Shown here: positions 24,425 through 33,264 of the stretch, one piece after another | Layout of the letters: each line of letters starts with the position of its first letter | Position numbering within the stretch: position 1 is the first letter of the stretch | NCBI RefSeq assembly: GCF_900105175.1 | Contig: NZ_LT629771.1 | Coordinates: 3,534,001 to 3,598,000 of the forward strand | DNA: 64,000 nucleotides | Source: Jiangella sp. DSM 45060 | GTDB lineage: Bacteria > Actinomycetota > Actinomycetes > Jiangellales > Jiangellaceae | Direction of reading: 5' to 3' | Translations under genes and position numbers: made by a program | Notes under the pieces: generated by a model | The model's input: only the letters and a program-made list of their open reading frames with translations | Database searches by the model: none | Told to the model about the DNA's origin: nothing

Positions 24425-26923
24425 TCATGAGTGGGACGTTGCGGGTCGCACGTGCGGGTCGATCCAGTCCACGTGCGCGGGCTCGGCGCCGTCGGGCGAC
24501 CGGACGACCAGTCGCAGCCGGGTGACGCCGGTCAGATCCACGTCGAGCTCCCGTGCGGGGTCGCCCGCGGTGAGCTCGACGGTGGTGAGGACGCGGCCGT
24601 CCCCGACGACGGAGCAGGTGGCCGTCGTGCCGGCGGAGCTCTCGTCGTCGACGCCGACGGACGCGGTGAGCCGCGCCGGTGCGCCGTCGAGCACCCAGGT
24701 GACGTCCGACGGGGCGCAGACGCCGAGGCCCTCGGGGTGGTGCGTGCCGGCCACGGACATCGGCCGGCCGTCGGCGGGGTTGCCCTCGCCGTTGGACATG
24801 TCCCGCTCGACCGGGCCGCTGCCGTTGGCGGCGGCGACGGGGGTGAGCGCGACGAGTGACGCGGGGTCCGCGCCGAGGGGGCTGACGACGCGCACGTGCG
24901 CGAGGGTGGAGCGGCGGGAACCGAGCGGGTCGCCCGCGTGGACGGCCAGGACGGCGACGTGGCCGGGCTCGGTGCCGGCAGGGACGGTGACCGACCAGAC
25001 GCCGTCGCGGACCCGCCGGGGCGGGTCCCAGCCGGGCGGCACGACGAGGTGCGGCTCGGCGCCGCTGACGACGGCCGCGATCTCGACGGTCTCGCCGGGG
25101 ACGCCGCGCACGATCGGCTCGGCGACGCTGACGGTGGGCCGCGGCGTCGGCGTGGCCACCGGGCGGGTGTGGCCGGACGGCGCCAGCAGCACCACCGCGC
25201 CGCCGTTGGGCCGGAGCGTGACCTCGACGGTGTCGGACGCGGCGACCGTGCGGGTCGCCTGGGTGAGCCGGTCGCCGTCGTCGTCGGTGATGATGGTCGC
25301 GACGTTCTCACCGGTGTTCAGGCCGAGAGCGGTGAGGTCGAGGCTCACCTGCTTCGCGTCGGCCAGCGCCGACAGCGCGCCGACGATCCACTCGTCGCCC
25401 GATCGGCGGGCCAGCACGACGTACTCCCCCGGCCGCCCGGCCAGCAGCCGGGTCTCGTCCCAGTGCGCCCGGATGCGCTCGATCGCCGCCTCGGCGATGG
25501 GCCGCTTCGCGTACTCGTCGACGTCGTCGGCGAAGTTCAGGAGCCCGGACTCCAGCACGACGGCCAGCGCCAGCTCGTGCGCCTCGGTGGTCAGCCGGGC
25601 CTGCGCCGAGAACGTCACCGGCGTGTAGTCGGCCGACCCGACGACGTTGCGGGTGAACGGCACGATCGTGTTGTGCTCGGGCGTCAGCGGCTCGCTGTAG
25701 AAGACGTAGTACTCCGCGCCGCGCACTGCTTCGTAGCTCATGACGTGCGGATACGTGCGGGCCCAGCCGCGCGGGATGACCGAGCCGTGGAAGTTGATCA
25801 TCAGGCCGGCGCGGGCGCACTCGGCGATGACCTCGTCGTACCAGCGGTAGCGCTCCTGCGCCTCGGACTCCATGAAGTCGACCTTGACGCCGGCGACGCC
25901 CCACGACGCCCACTCGGCGAGCTTGCGCCGCTGCTCCGGGGTGGCGAGGTGGTCCCAGACCACCCAGACGAACACGCCGACGCCGCGCTCGCTGGCCGCC
26001 GACACCAGCTCGGGCATCCAGACGCCGTCCCAGCCGCAGTCGACCAGCACGTACTCCCAGCCGCGCTCGGCGGCGTAGTCGAGCATGCGCAGCTGCTTGG
26101 ACAGCTGGGCGCCGCTGTAGAAGTCCGACCACCACGACCACGCCGCCCGGCCCGGCCGCGCCCAGGGCGGCGGCCCGGCCGGAGCGGCCGGTGCGAGATC
26201 GTCGACCAGGTGCGACGCGACGACGGTCGCGAGGTCGCCGAGGATCAGCACCCGCCACGGCGTCGCGACGGCGTCGCCGGACAGCACGACGTCGTTCGCC
26301 AACGTGACGGTGAGCGCGCCGCCGCCCGCGTACCGGGCCAGCGAGCCGCCGTACCGGCCGTCCAGGTCCGCCTCGGTGACCAGCACGAACGTGTCGTCGG
26401 CCAGCTCGGCGAGGAACGGGAAGCCGTAGTCGCCGGGCTCCAGCGCGTCCAGCGTGCTGCTGAACCGGGTGGTCTCGTACCAGGGCGTGTACGTGAGCGG
26501 CCAGGCCGGCGCCGCCGCCGGGAGCCGCAGGGCGACGTCGCCGCCGGTCACCGTCGCGCCGTCGAGGCCGTGCAGCACGAACCGCAGCGCGACGCCGTCC
26601 GGCGCGGCCCGCAGTACGACGGTGACCTCGCCGCCGTCCGCGCAGGCGAACCGGACCGACCGCTCGCGGTGGTCGACGGTGTGCCGGCCGACCCGCTTGC
26701 CGACGACCAGCTCGTACTCCTCGGCCACGTCGCGGGCGGAGTCGGACACGTACGTGACGCCGGACAGCAGGTCGCGGCCGTCGCCCGTGTGCAGGCGCAG
26801 CGGCGCGGGCGGGGTGACCTGCACGCCGCCGGACAGCGCCGTCCAGGTGAGCCGGCCGCGGAACCAGGTGACGGCGACGGTGTGGCGGCCGTGCCGCGCG
26901 GACCAGGTGGTGGACTCAGACAC
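24425..26923 (-). CDS. GH97 glycoside hydrolase with NEW3 and NPCBM domains (cytoplasmic)
   Basis: The 832-residue protein has an N-terminal beta-super-sandwich (~1-250), a GH97 barrel (~255-520, WSWWSDFYSGAQLSKQLRML, YVLVDCGWDGVW), a C-terminal beta domain, an NPCBM-associated NEW3 domain (~625-715) and a final NPCBM module (~720-832). Nucleophile D349 in GVKVDFM and acid/base E398 in SYEAVRG are the retaining-type residues, found in GH97 alpha-galactosidases; inverting alpha-glucosidases of the family lack this Asp. There is no signal peptide. GTG at 26923 overlaps the ROK gene by eight bases. Role: hydrolysis of an imported galactoside, with binding domains that target saccharide chains. 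Confidence 0.85.
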   Translation of the reverse strand: MSESTTWSARHGRHTVAVTWFRGRLTWTALSGGVQVTPPAPLRLHTGDGRDLLSGVTYVSDSARDVAEEYELVVGKRVGRHTVDHRERSVRFACADGGEVTVVLRAAPDGVALRFVLHGLDGATVTGGDVALRLPAAAPAWPLTYTPWYETTRFSSTLDALEPGDYGFPFLAELADDTFVLVTEADLDGRYGGSLARYAGGGALTVTLANDVVLSGDAVATPWRVLILGDLATVVASHLVDDLAPAAPAGPPPWARPGRAAWSWWSDFYSGAQLSKQLRMLDYAAERGWEYVLVDCGWDGVWMPELVSAASERGVGVFVWVVWDHLATPEQRRKLAEWASWGVAGVKVDFMESEAQERYRWYDEVIAECARAGLMINFHGSVIPRGWARTYPHVMSYEAVRGAEYYVFYSEPLTPEHNTIVPFTRNVVGSADYTPVTFSAQARLTTEAHELALAVVLESGLLNFADDVDEYAKRPIAEAAIERIRAHWDETRLLAGRPGEYVVLARRSGDEWIVGALSALADAKQVSLDLTALGLNTGENVATIITDDDGDRLTQATRTVAASDTVEVTLRPNGGAVVLLAPSGHTRPVATPTPRPTVSVAEPIVRGVPGETVEIAAVVSGAEPHLVVPPGWDPPRRVRDGVWSVTVPAGTEPGHVAVLAVHAGDPLGSRRSTLAHVRVVSPLGADPASLVALTPVAAANGSGPVERDMSNGEGNPADGRPMSVAGTHHPEGLGVCAPSDVTWVLDGAPARLTASVGVDDESSAGTTATCSVVGDGRVLTTVELTAGDPARELDVDLTGVTRLRLVVRSPDGAEPAHVDWIDPHVRPATSHS

Positions 26924-28148
26924 GACGGACTCCGGGACGGCGGCGCGTGTCGGCGGCGACACGCTGGCGGGACGGGAACACGAGCTCCTGGATGGCGACC
27001 GCGGCGGCGCCGCGGGCCCACTCCTCGAACGGGAGGTCGCGCACGTGGATGGGCACCTGGTGGGCGGCGCCGAACGCCTGCTCGGCGAACGCCTCGCGGA
27101 TCGCCGTCTCGAACAGGTCGTAGCTGGACACGCCCTCACCGGCGACGATGACGCGTTCCGGGCCGAGCAGGTTGGCCACCGAGGCCAGCGCCAGCCCGAT
27201 CAGCCGGCCGGCCCGGGCGAAGATCGCGCGGACCCGCTCGTCGCCGGCGCGGGCCAGCTCGACCGCGGTCTCGATGGTGAGGTCGTCGCGGCCAGTCGCG
27301 GCGCGGCAGCGCTCCAGCAGCGCCTTCGTCGACGCCTCGGCCTCGACGCAGCCGTGCGCGCCGCAGTGGCACTGGACGGACGGGTCGCCGAGCGGCAGGT
27401 GCCCGATCTCGCCGGCGACGCTGTGCGCGCCGCGCACAAGCCCGCCGTCCACGACGAGCGCGCAGCCGATGCCGGTGCCGATGGTGACGACGGCGAAGTT
27501 GGTGATGCCGCGGCCGAGACCGAACCACTGCTCGGCGACGGTGAGCGCCTTGACGTCGTTCTCGACGACGACGGGGGCGCCGACGGCCGCGCTCACGGCG
27601 GCGCCGAGGTCGACGTCGCGCCAGCCGAGGAACGGCGAGTAGCGGACGTAGCCGGTGTCGTGGTCGATGTCGCCGGACAGGCTCAGCCCGAGGTCGTGCG
27701 GCGCGACGACGAACCCCGCGGCCTCGGCCCGCTCGACCAGCTCGCGGTAGAACGCGGCGATCGCCGCCACCGCCGCGTCGACGGTGGTGTCGGCCAGCGG
27801 GCGGCGCTCGGACACCCGCGGCGCGCCGGCGAGGTCGCACACCATGCCGATCAGCTCGTCGCGCCGGACGATGATGCCGAACGAACCGGTCTGGCGCGCG
27901 TGCACCCGCAGCGGGCTGCTCGGCCGGCCCATCCGGGTCTCGTCGCCGTTGGGCTGCGGCTGGTCCGGCGCGTACTCGAGGTAGCCCTCGTCGATGAGCA
28001 GCTTCGCCACCCGGGTGACGGCCGCCGACGACAGCCCCGTCTCGCGGGCGATGTCGACGCGGGCGATGGGACCGGCGGTGAGCGCGGTGAGGAAGACGGC
28101 GCCCTCGGCCGGGGTTCCCTCGACCGGGCCGCCTCGCTGGATCGGCAC
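26916..28148 (-). CDS. ROK-family transcriptional repressor
   Basis: The 410-residue protein has an N-terminal winged helix (PIARVDIARETGLSSAAVTR VAKLLIDEG) and a ROK sugar-kinase-like domain. Landmarks are VENDVKALTVAEQWFGLGRG, VTIGTGIGCALVVDGGLVRG and GEIGHLPLGDPSVQCHCGAH with the zinc-binding Cys cluster ending GCVEAEAS. It should repress the operon until a sugar binds. It is the first gene of the GH97-ABC-GH36 unit and auto-regulation is likely: a 17-bp imperfect palindrome (28169-28185) lies directly upstream, between it and the divergent AraC gene. Confidence 0.92.
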   Translation of the reverse strand: MPIQRGGPVEGTPAEGAVFLTALTAGPIARVDIARETGLSSAAVTRVAKLLIDEGYLEYAPDQPQPNGDETRMGRPSSPLRVHARQTGSFGIIVRRDELIGMVCDLAGAPRVSERRPLADTTVDAAVAAIAAFYRELVERAEAAGFVVAPHDLGLSLSGDIDHDTGYVRYSPFLGWRDVDLGAAVSAAVGAPVVVENDVKALTVAEQWFGLGRGITNFAVVTIGTGIGCALVVDGGLVRGAHSVAGEIGHLPLGDPSVQCHCGAHGCVEAEASTKALLERCRAATGRDDLTIETAVELARAGDERVRAIFARAGRLIGLALASVANLLGPERVIVAGEGVSSYDLFETAIREAFAEQAFGAAHQVPIHVRDLPFEEWARGAAAVAIQELVFPSRQRVAADTRRRPGVRRV

Positions 28149-28168
28149 GGGACCGACGCTACGAAGAC

Positions 28169-28185
28169 TTAATAAACTTTGTCAA
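28169..28185. promoter_or_regulatory. ROK/XylR-type operator
   Basis: TTAATAAACTTTGTCAA is an AT-rich 17-bp near-palindrome: 12 of 17 positions match its reverse complement, with half-sites TTxAxAAA / TTTxTxAA. It is 20 bases upstream of the ROK start and 29 bases before the AraC start, in otherwise GC-rich DNA. Confidence 0.55.
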
Positions 28186-28200
28186 GTATGTAACTCGTGC

Positions 28201-28206
28201 CATACT
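28201..28206 (+). promoter_or_regulatory. -10 element for leaderless AraC gene
   Basis: CATACT ends seven bases before the GTG at 28214. There is no Shine-Dalgarno sequence, so the transcript is expected to be leaderless. Confidence 0.35.
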
Positions 28207-28213
28207 CGGAACC

Positions 28214-29077
28214 GTGCCAGCCCGCGACGGTCTCCGCCCGCAGCGGCTCTACGCCGTCCCGCGGCGGCAGGTCACGGCGGCGCTGGCGGCGCCCGTCACG
28301 CGGCGCCTGGTGGTCACCGACGCCGGCCACTCCCCCGCCCCGGCGCCGTTCGCGGCGTCCCGGCCGTCGGGTTCCCGGCACACCCTCCTCGCCGTCTGCG
28401 CGGGCGGCAGCGGCTGGGCCGACGCCGGCGGGCGGCGGCACCGCATCGGCGCCGGGTCCGCGCTGGTCGTCCCGGCCGCGACGCCGCACGCGTACGGCGG
28501 GTCGGCGTCGTCGCCGTGGACGGTGTGGTGGTGTCATCTGCGCGGCAGCGACGTGCCGGAGCTGGTCGAGGCGCTGGGCCCGCCGGTCGTGCCGATCCGG
28601 CACCTGGACCGCGCCGTCGCCCTCGCCGACGAGATCGTCGGGCGGCTCGCCCGCGACGACGCCGCCCCCGGCCGCCTCGTCGGCGCGTCCGGCGCGGCGT
28701 GGAAGCTGCTCACCCAGCTGATCGCGGACCGGTCAGCCGCATCACCCGCCGCGGACGACCCGCTCTCGCGGGCGATGGACTACCTCGCGTCCCGGCTGGA
28801 CGCGACAGTGCGGGTGCCGGAGCTGGCCGCGCTGGTCGGCGTGTCGCCGTCGCACCTGACGACCTTGTTCCGCCGGGCCACCGGCGGCGGGGTGCACGCC
28901 TACCAGACGACGCTGCGGATGACCCGGGCCCGGCTGCTGCTGACCACGACGGCCGCGACGGTCAGCGAGATCGCCCGCGACGTCGGCTACGGCGACCCGT
29001 TCCACTTCTCCCGCCAGTTCCGCCAGCTGCACGCGATGAGCCCGACCGACTACCGCCGCCGCCCCACCGCCCCCTGA
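28214..29077 (+). CDS. AraC-family regulator
   Basis: The 287-residue protein has an N-terminal cupin-like sensor domain (~50-110, HRIGAGSALVVPAATPHAYG) and a C-terminal AraC double helix-turn-helix (~190-285, VPELAALVGVSPSHLTTLFR and VSEIARDVGYGDPFHFSRQF). Members of this layout respond to sugars. It is divergent from the ROK-led operon and points toward the secreted GH97; either may be its target. The GTG start is leaderless. The stop codon is inside the left arm of a long inverted repeat. Confidence 0.88.
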   Translation: MPARDGLRPQRLYAVPRRQVTAALAAPVTRRLVVTDAGHSPAPAPFAASRPSGSRHTLLAVCAGGSGWADAGGRRHRIGAGSALVVPAATPHAYGGSASSPWTVWWCHLRGSDVPELVEALGPPVVPIRHLDRAVALADEIVGRLARDDAAPGRLVGASGAAWKLLTQLIADRSAASPAADDPLSRAMDYLASRLDATVRVPELAALVGVSPSHLTTLFRRATGGGVHAYQTTLRMTRARLLLTTTAATVSEIARDVGYGDPFHFSRQFRQLHAMSPTDYRRRPTAP

Positions 29078-29143
29078 CCCCTCGCCCGCTTTGTCACCTG
29101 ATCATCTTCGGGAAAACGATCAGGTGACGAAGCGAGGGGGTCA
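29075..29143. repeat. Long inverted repeat, element 1 of a cluster
   Basis: The left arm 29075-29103 and right arm 29118-29143 share GTCACCTGATC/GATCAGGTGAC as a perfect core. The arms extend outward with few differences through TTTG/CGAA and GACCCCTCG/CGAGGGGGTC. It can fold into a ~25-bp hairpin just after the AraC stop and may end transcription. Confidence 0.7.
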
Positions 29144-29149
29144 ACAGAT

Positions 29150-29207
29150 CGGTAGGTCACCTGATCAACTCCACGATGTGGACGCGAAACGATCAGGTGA
29201 CGTACCG
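29150..29207. repeat. Inverted repeat, element 2 of the cluster
   Basis: CGGTAGGTCACCTGATC (29150-29166) and GATCAGGTGACGTACCG (29191-29207) form 17-bp arms with one mismatch around 24 bases. The 11-bp core is identical to that of element 1. Confidence 0.7.
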
Positions 29208-29227
29208 GCCGCCTGACGGGGCCGTAG

Positions 29228-29238
29228 GTCACCTGATC
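29228..29238. repeat. Half element of the inverted-repeat cluster
   Basis: A fifth perfect copy of GTCACCTGATC. A degenerate partner (GATCAG...GTGAC, 29258-29270) overlaps the end of the secreted GH97 gene. Confidence 0.6.
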
Positions 29239-29259
29239 GTCCGCAGCGCTCGGCCCGGA

Positions 29260-31914
29260 TCAGTTCGTGACGGTGATCCGGTCGAGGTCGGGCGCCGCGC
29301 CGGAGCCGCCGGTGACGGTGATCGCGTTGGCCGCGCCCGCGGCCAGGTCGAGGCCGGCCGTGACCGTCGCGGTCGCCGTCGCGCCGCCGGTCGACGGGAA
29401 GTCGACGGTCACGGGCGCGCCGCCGTTGACGCTGACCTGCGCCGTCGCGTCCAGCGTCGCGGCGTAGTCGAGGCGGACGGTGTGGTTGCCGGCCGCGCTC
29501 GCCGTCACCCCATTCACCGTCACCGACCCGCCGCCGGCCAGCCCCGTCACCGCCGACCCGCCCGAGCACGGACCGCACGCGGTCGCCGTCGCACCCCCGG
29601 CGAGGGTGTTGCCGGCCGCCTCCGCCTCGGTGCGCCGCGACACGATCAGCGCGTCGACGTCCGGCGCGTAGGCCGACGGGTGGGAGAAGCGGATCGTGTT
29701 CGCGCCCGCGTTCAGCGGCACGTCGATCGTCCACTTGTTCACGAACTCCCAGCCACCCGAGTCCTTCAGCGACTCCGTGCCGACGACCGCCCCGTTGACC
29801 TCGATCTGGATCGACCGCGGGTCGCCGGAGGTGTAGGTGAAGGTCAGCTCGTGCGTGCCGGTCGCGCCGGCCATCACGTCGTTGAACCGCACCGCGCCGC
29901 CCTGGCCGAGGTAGCCGACCTTCGCGCCGCCGGAGCAGCCCTTGCAGGCGTCGACCAGCGCGCCGCCGGACAGCGTGTTGCCGGGCGCCTCCGCCTCGTA
30001 CCGGACGTCGCCGCTGCCGATCTGCGCCAGCGGGGTCCTCGAGAGGTGCACGGCCGCGCCGCCGGTCGCGAGCATCGGCAGCGACAGCGTGTCCGCGCTG
30101 GTGACGGTCTGCGTCGTCACCGACGACACCCGCCCGGCGCCGTCGTCGGCGAAGATCGTCGCCGTGTACGTCCCGGAACCGAGGAACGAGAGCGGGACGG
30201 ACGCCGTCCGCGCCGGGTCGGTGATCGCGCCCACGAACCAGTCGTCGCCGCTGCGCCGGGCCATCGTCACGTGGTCGCCGGGGAAACCCTCGACGACGCG
30301 GGTCTCGTCCCACACCGTCGGGACGGCGCGCATGAGGTGCCGGCCCGGCCACTGCTCGTACGCGGCCACGGAGTCGGAGTAGTTGACCATGCCGGACGTG
30401 AACACGATCGACTGCGCCAGCGTGTGCGCCTGGGTGAGGATCGACCCGTTCAGCGAGATCATCGTCGGCGTGTAGTCCATGCCGCCGATCGGGTTGCGGA
30501 CGAACGGGAAGGTCGCGTCCAGCCGGGCCGTCGTCGGCGGCGGGTACAGGTAGTGCTCGGTGCCCGCGACCGCCTCGGACGTCACGACCCACGGCCAGGT
30601 GCGGTTCTCGCCGCCGGGCTTGGTGCTGCCGTGGAAGTTCAGCATCAGCTCGTGCTCGCCCGCGGCGTCGCCGATGGACTGGTACCAGCCCATGACGTTC
30701 TGCGAGTCGTTGAGGAAGAAGTCGACCTTCAGCCCGGCGACGCCGTACGCCTTGTGCTCGGCGGCCAGCGCGTCGGCCTGGGCGGGCGTGGCGAACGGCT
30801 CGGCCGTCACCCACGCGAAGATGTCGACGTTCCGCTGCGCGGCGTACTGCGAGATGGCCGGCAGGTCGACATCCGGGTCGTAGCAGCAGTCGACGGTGAC
30901 GTACTCGAAGCCCATCGACGCGGCGAAGTCGACCACCTGCTTCTGCTTGTCCAGGTCCGCCGCGCTGTCGCCGTCGCTGAACCACGACCACGCCGCCCGG
31001 CCCGGCCGCACCCAGTCCGCGTCCGCCGTCGCCGGCGGGTTGAGGTGCTGCACCAGGTCGGAGTTGACCAGCACGTCCAGGTCGGACGCGATGATCGCGG
31101 CACGCCACGGCGTCTGGAAGGGGTACGTGCTCGAGATCGGGAACGCCTGGTCCGGCGTCCGCTCCACGTTCAGCAGGCCGTCGTTCGCCTGGCTCCCCTT
31201 CAGCAGCGACGGCGCGAAGCTCGCCCCGGCGTTGTAGACGTTCGCCTCGGAGATGACGGTGAAGTAGGCGTTGTCGTCGATCGACGCCAGCAGCGGCATG
31301 GTCAGCTCGGTGCCGTCGTTCAGCCCGGCCGCGGACCGGTAGACGTAGTCCTGCTCGTAGTTGCCGTTCCACACCGCGGCCCAGCCGCCGGTCGGCGCCG
31401 GCAGCCGGAACCCGCTCCGCTCGTCGGTGATGCTGACGGCGCCGCTGCCGCCCGGCAGCACGTACCGGTACGCGACCCCGTCGTCATAGGCGCGCACGAC
31501 CAGTTGCATCGTCTGGCCGCCCTTGGTGTAGCCGAGCACCAGCTCGTTGGCGTGGTCGCGGTACGACGGCTTGGTGCCGGCCGGCAGCGTGTACGTCTCG
31601 TCGATGGTGCTGCGCGACTGCGACGCGTAGGTCAGGCCGGTGGAGAAGTCGACGGCGCTGGTGGCGATGCCCAGCGGCGATTCCTCGAAGATCGTGGTGG
31701 TGCCGGCGGTGACCTCGTAGGTCAGCGCGCCGGAGGGCTGCTCGTGGACGGCGAAGGTGATCTCGCCGTCCGGGGACGTGACAGTGTGCGTGGTCAGCGC
31801 CTGCGCCGGGACCACGCCGAGGTCCGTCGTCGTCAGCGACGCGACGACGGACGCGGCGACAGCCGCCGATGCCAGGGCGAGGGTCGATCGGCGGCGTTTC
31901 CTGCCTGCGAACAC
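29260..31914 (-). CDS. Secreted GH97 glycoside hydrolase with tandem CBM6/35-like domains
   Basis: The 884-residue protein starts at GTG 31914, right after GAGGAGG, with a Tat-like or Sec signal peptide (GRKRRRSTLALASAAVAASV, cleavage near PAQA). Then follow a beta-super-sandwich, the GH97 barrel (WSWFSDGDSAADLDKQKQVV), and two C-terminal carbohydrate-binding modules that repeat YEAEAPGNTLSGGA...DACKGCSGG and TEAEAAGNTLAGGA...TACGPCSGG. Nucleophile D398 in GLKVDFF and acid E447 in TSEAVAG, 49 residues apart as in the cytoplasmic copy, indicate the retaining alpha-galactosidase type. It degrades polysaccharide or oligosaccharide outside the cell, feeding the importer nearby. It has its own promoter region. 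Confidence 0.87.
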   Translation of the reverse strand: MFAGRKRRRSTLALASAAVAASVVASLTTTDLGVVPAQALTTHTVTSPDGEITFAVHEQPSGALTYEVTAGTTTIFEESPLGIATSAVDFSTGLTYASQSRSTIDETYTLPAGTKPSYRDHANELVLGYTKGGQTMQLVVRAYDDGVAYRYVLPGGSGAVSITDERSGFRLPAPTGGWAAVWNGNYEQDYVYRSAAGLNDGTELTMPLLASIDDNAYFTVISEANVYNAGASFAPSLLKGSQANDGLLNVERTPDQAFPISSTYPFQTPWRAAIIASDLDVLVNSDLVQHLNPPATADADWVRPGRAAWSWFSDGDSAADLDKQKQVVDFAASMGFEYVTVDCCYDPDVDLPAISQYAAQRNVDIFAWVTAEPFATPAQADALAAEHKAYGVAGLKVDFFLNDSQNVMGWYQSIGDAAGEHELMLNFHGSTKPGGENRTWPWVVTSEAVAGTEHYLYPPPTTARLDATFPFVRNPIGGMDYTPTMISLNGSILTQAHTLAQSIVFTSGMVNYSDSVAAYEQWPGRHLMRAVPTVWDETRVVEGFPGDHVTMARRSGDDWFVGAITDPARTASVPLSFLGSGTYTATIFADDGAGRVSSVTTQTVTSADTLSLPMLATGGAAVHLSRTPLAQIGSGDVRYEAEAPGNTLSGGALVDACKGCSGGAKVGYLGQGGAVRFNDVMAGATGTHELTFTYTSGDPRSIQIEVNGAVVGTESLKDSGGWEFVNKWTIDVPLNAGANTIRFSHPSAYAPDVDALIVSRRTEAEAAGNTLAGGATATACGPCSGGSAVTGLAGGGSVTVNGVTASAAGNHTVRLDYAATLDATAQVSVNGGAPVTVDFPSTGGATATATVTAGLDLAAGAANAITVTGGSGAAPDLDRITVTN

Positions 31915-32112
31915 GGCTCCTCCTCGGGGTGCTGCGGGTGCCCGTCGCGTGACGGTAGCCGTGACTCCGCGTCGTCCGGAATGACGAAAACGCGCCCGGA
32001 CCTGGAGAAAGCGATGATCTTGGTCCAACCGCCGACATCGGCGGAAACGGGGACGGAGCGGTCGGTGAACACGCGGCTCCGGGCTGGATTCCGGCCCGGG
32101 CGTCCGGCAAGA

Positions 32113-32127
32113 TGCGACTGAGTCGCA
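32113..32127. promoter_or_regulatory. Operator-like palindrome upstream of metal-chelate ABC genes
   Basis: TGCGACT-G-AGTCGCA is a perfect 7-bp inverted repeat, 26 bases before the GTG start. It is a good candidate site for a metal- or cofactor-responsive repressor; the regulator is not in the window. Confidence 0.45.
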
Positions 32128-32153
32128 GGTGCGATCTGGTCTCCGGAGGTGTC

Positions 32154-33248
32154 GTGAGTCTCACCGGCGTGGTCGCCGAGCCCCTCGTCGACGACGATCT
32201 GGGCCAGCGGGCGCAGCGGCGCCGCACGGCGCTCTGGATCGGCGGTCTGTCCGCCGGGCTGCTCGTCACCGTGGTGCTGGCGGTCGGCATCGGAGCGGTC
32301 GGCATCGACCCCGGCACCGTCGCCCGCATCGTCGGCCACCACACGCTGGGCAGCCCGGACGCGGTCACCTGGTCGCAGGCCGAGGACTCCATCGTCTGGC
32401 AGGTGCGCCTCCCCCGCGTGGTCCTCGGCGTCGTCGTCGGGGCGGCGCTGGCCGTGTGCGGCGTCGCGCTGCAGGCGATGATGCGCAACCTGCTGGCCGA
32501 CCCGTACCTGCTCGGCGTCACCTCCGGCGCGTCGACCGGCGCTGCGGCGGCGATCCTGTTCGGGCTGGGCGCCGGGTTCGGCGAGAACGCGCTGTCGGCG
32601 AGCGCGTTCCTCGGCGCGCTGGCGGCGTCGGCGGCGGTGTTCGTGGTGGCGCGGGCGGGCGGGCGGATCACGTCACTGCGGCTGCTGATGGCCGGCGTCG
32701 CGGTCGGGTACGCGCTGTACGCCGCGACCAGCTTCCTGATCTTCGCCGCCGACTCCGCCGAGGGCGCCCGGTCGGTGCTGTTCTGGCTGCTCGGCTCGCT
32801 CGGCCTGGCCCGCTGGGGCGCGCCGCTGGCGATCGTCGTCGTGGTGGTGGCGCTGACGCTGGCGGCGCTGCTGCTGTGGAGCCGGCGACTGGACGCGCTG
32901 GCCATCGGCGACGAGACCGCACACACGCTGGGCGTGCCGCCGACCCGGTTCCGGGTGCAGTTGCTGGTGGTCGTGTCGCTGTGCGTGGGCGCGGTCGTCG
33001 CGGCGTCCGGCGGCATCGGCTTCGTCGGCCTCGTCATCCCGCACGTCGCCCGCCGGTTCGTCGGGGCGGCGCACGGCCGCGTCGTCCCGGTGGCGGCGCT
33101 GATCGGCGCGATCTTCCTGGTCTGGGCCGACGTCGCCGCGCGGACCCTGCTCGAGCCGCGCGAGCTGCCGATCGGCATCATCACCGCGCTCGTCGGCGCG
33201 CCGTTCCTGCTGATCCTGGTCCGGCGGTTCCACTCCGCCGGCGCCTGA
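32154..33248 (+). CDS. FecCD-type ABC transporter permease
   Basis: The 364-residue protein has about nine to ten helices and FecCD landmarks: WQVRLPRVVLGVVVGAALAV, LQAMMRNLLADPYLLGVTSG and GFVGLVIPHVARRFVGAAHG. It imports a metal chelate or cobalamin-like compound. GTG 32154 follows GGAGGT; an ATG at 32112 is in frame but lies inside the palindrome. It is the first gene of a five-gene operon with two methyltransferases. The substrate is not clear: siderophore, corrinoid, or the proposed actinobacterial F420-0 carriers are options. Confidence 0.9.
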   Translation: MSLTGVVAEPLVDDDLGQRAQRRRTALWIGGLSAGLLVTVVLAVGIGAVGIDPGTVARIVGHHTLGSPDAVTWSQAEDSIVWQVRLPRVVLGVVVGAALAVCGVALQAMMRNLLADPYLLGVTSGASTGAAAAILFGLGAGFGENALSASAFLGALAASAAVFVVARAGGRITSLRLLMAGVAVGYALYAATSFLIFAADSAEGARSVLFWLLGSLGLARWGAPLAIVVVVVALTLAALLLWSRRLDALAIGDETAHTLGVPPTRFRVQLLVVVSLCVGAVVAASGGIGFVGLVIPHVARRFVGAAHGRVVPVAALIGAIFLVWADVAARTLLEPRELPIGIITALVGAPFLLILVRRFHSAGA

Positions 33249-33264
33249 CCCACCGAGGAGACCC

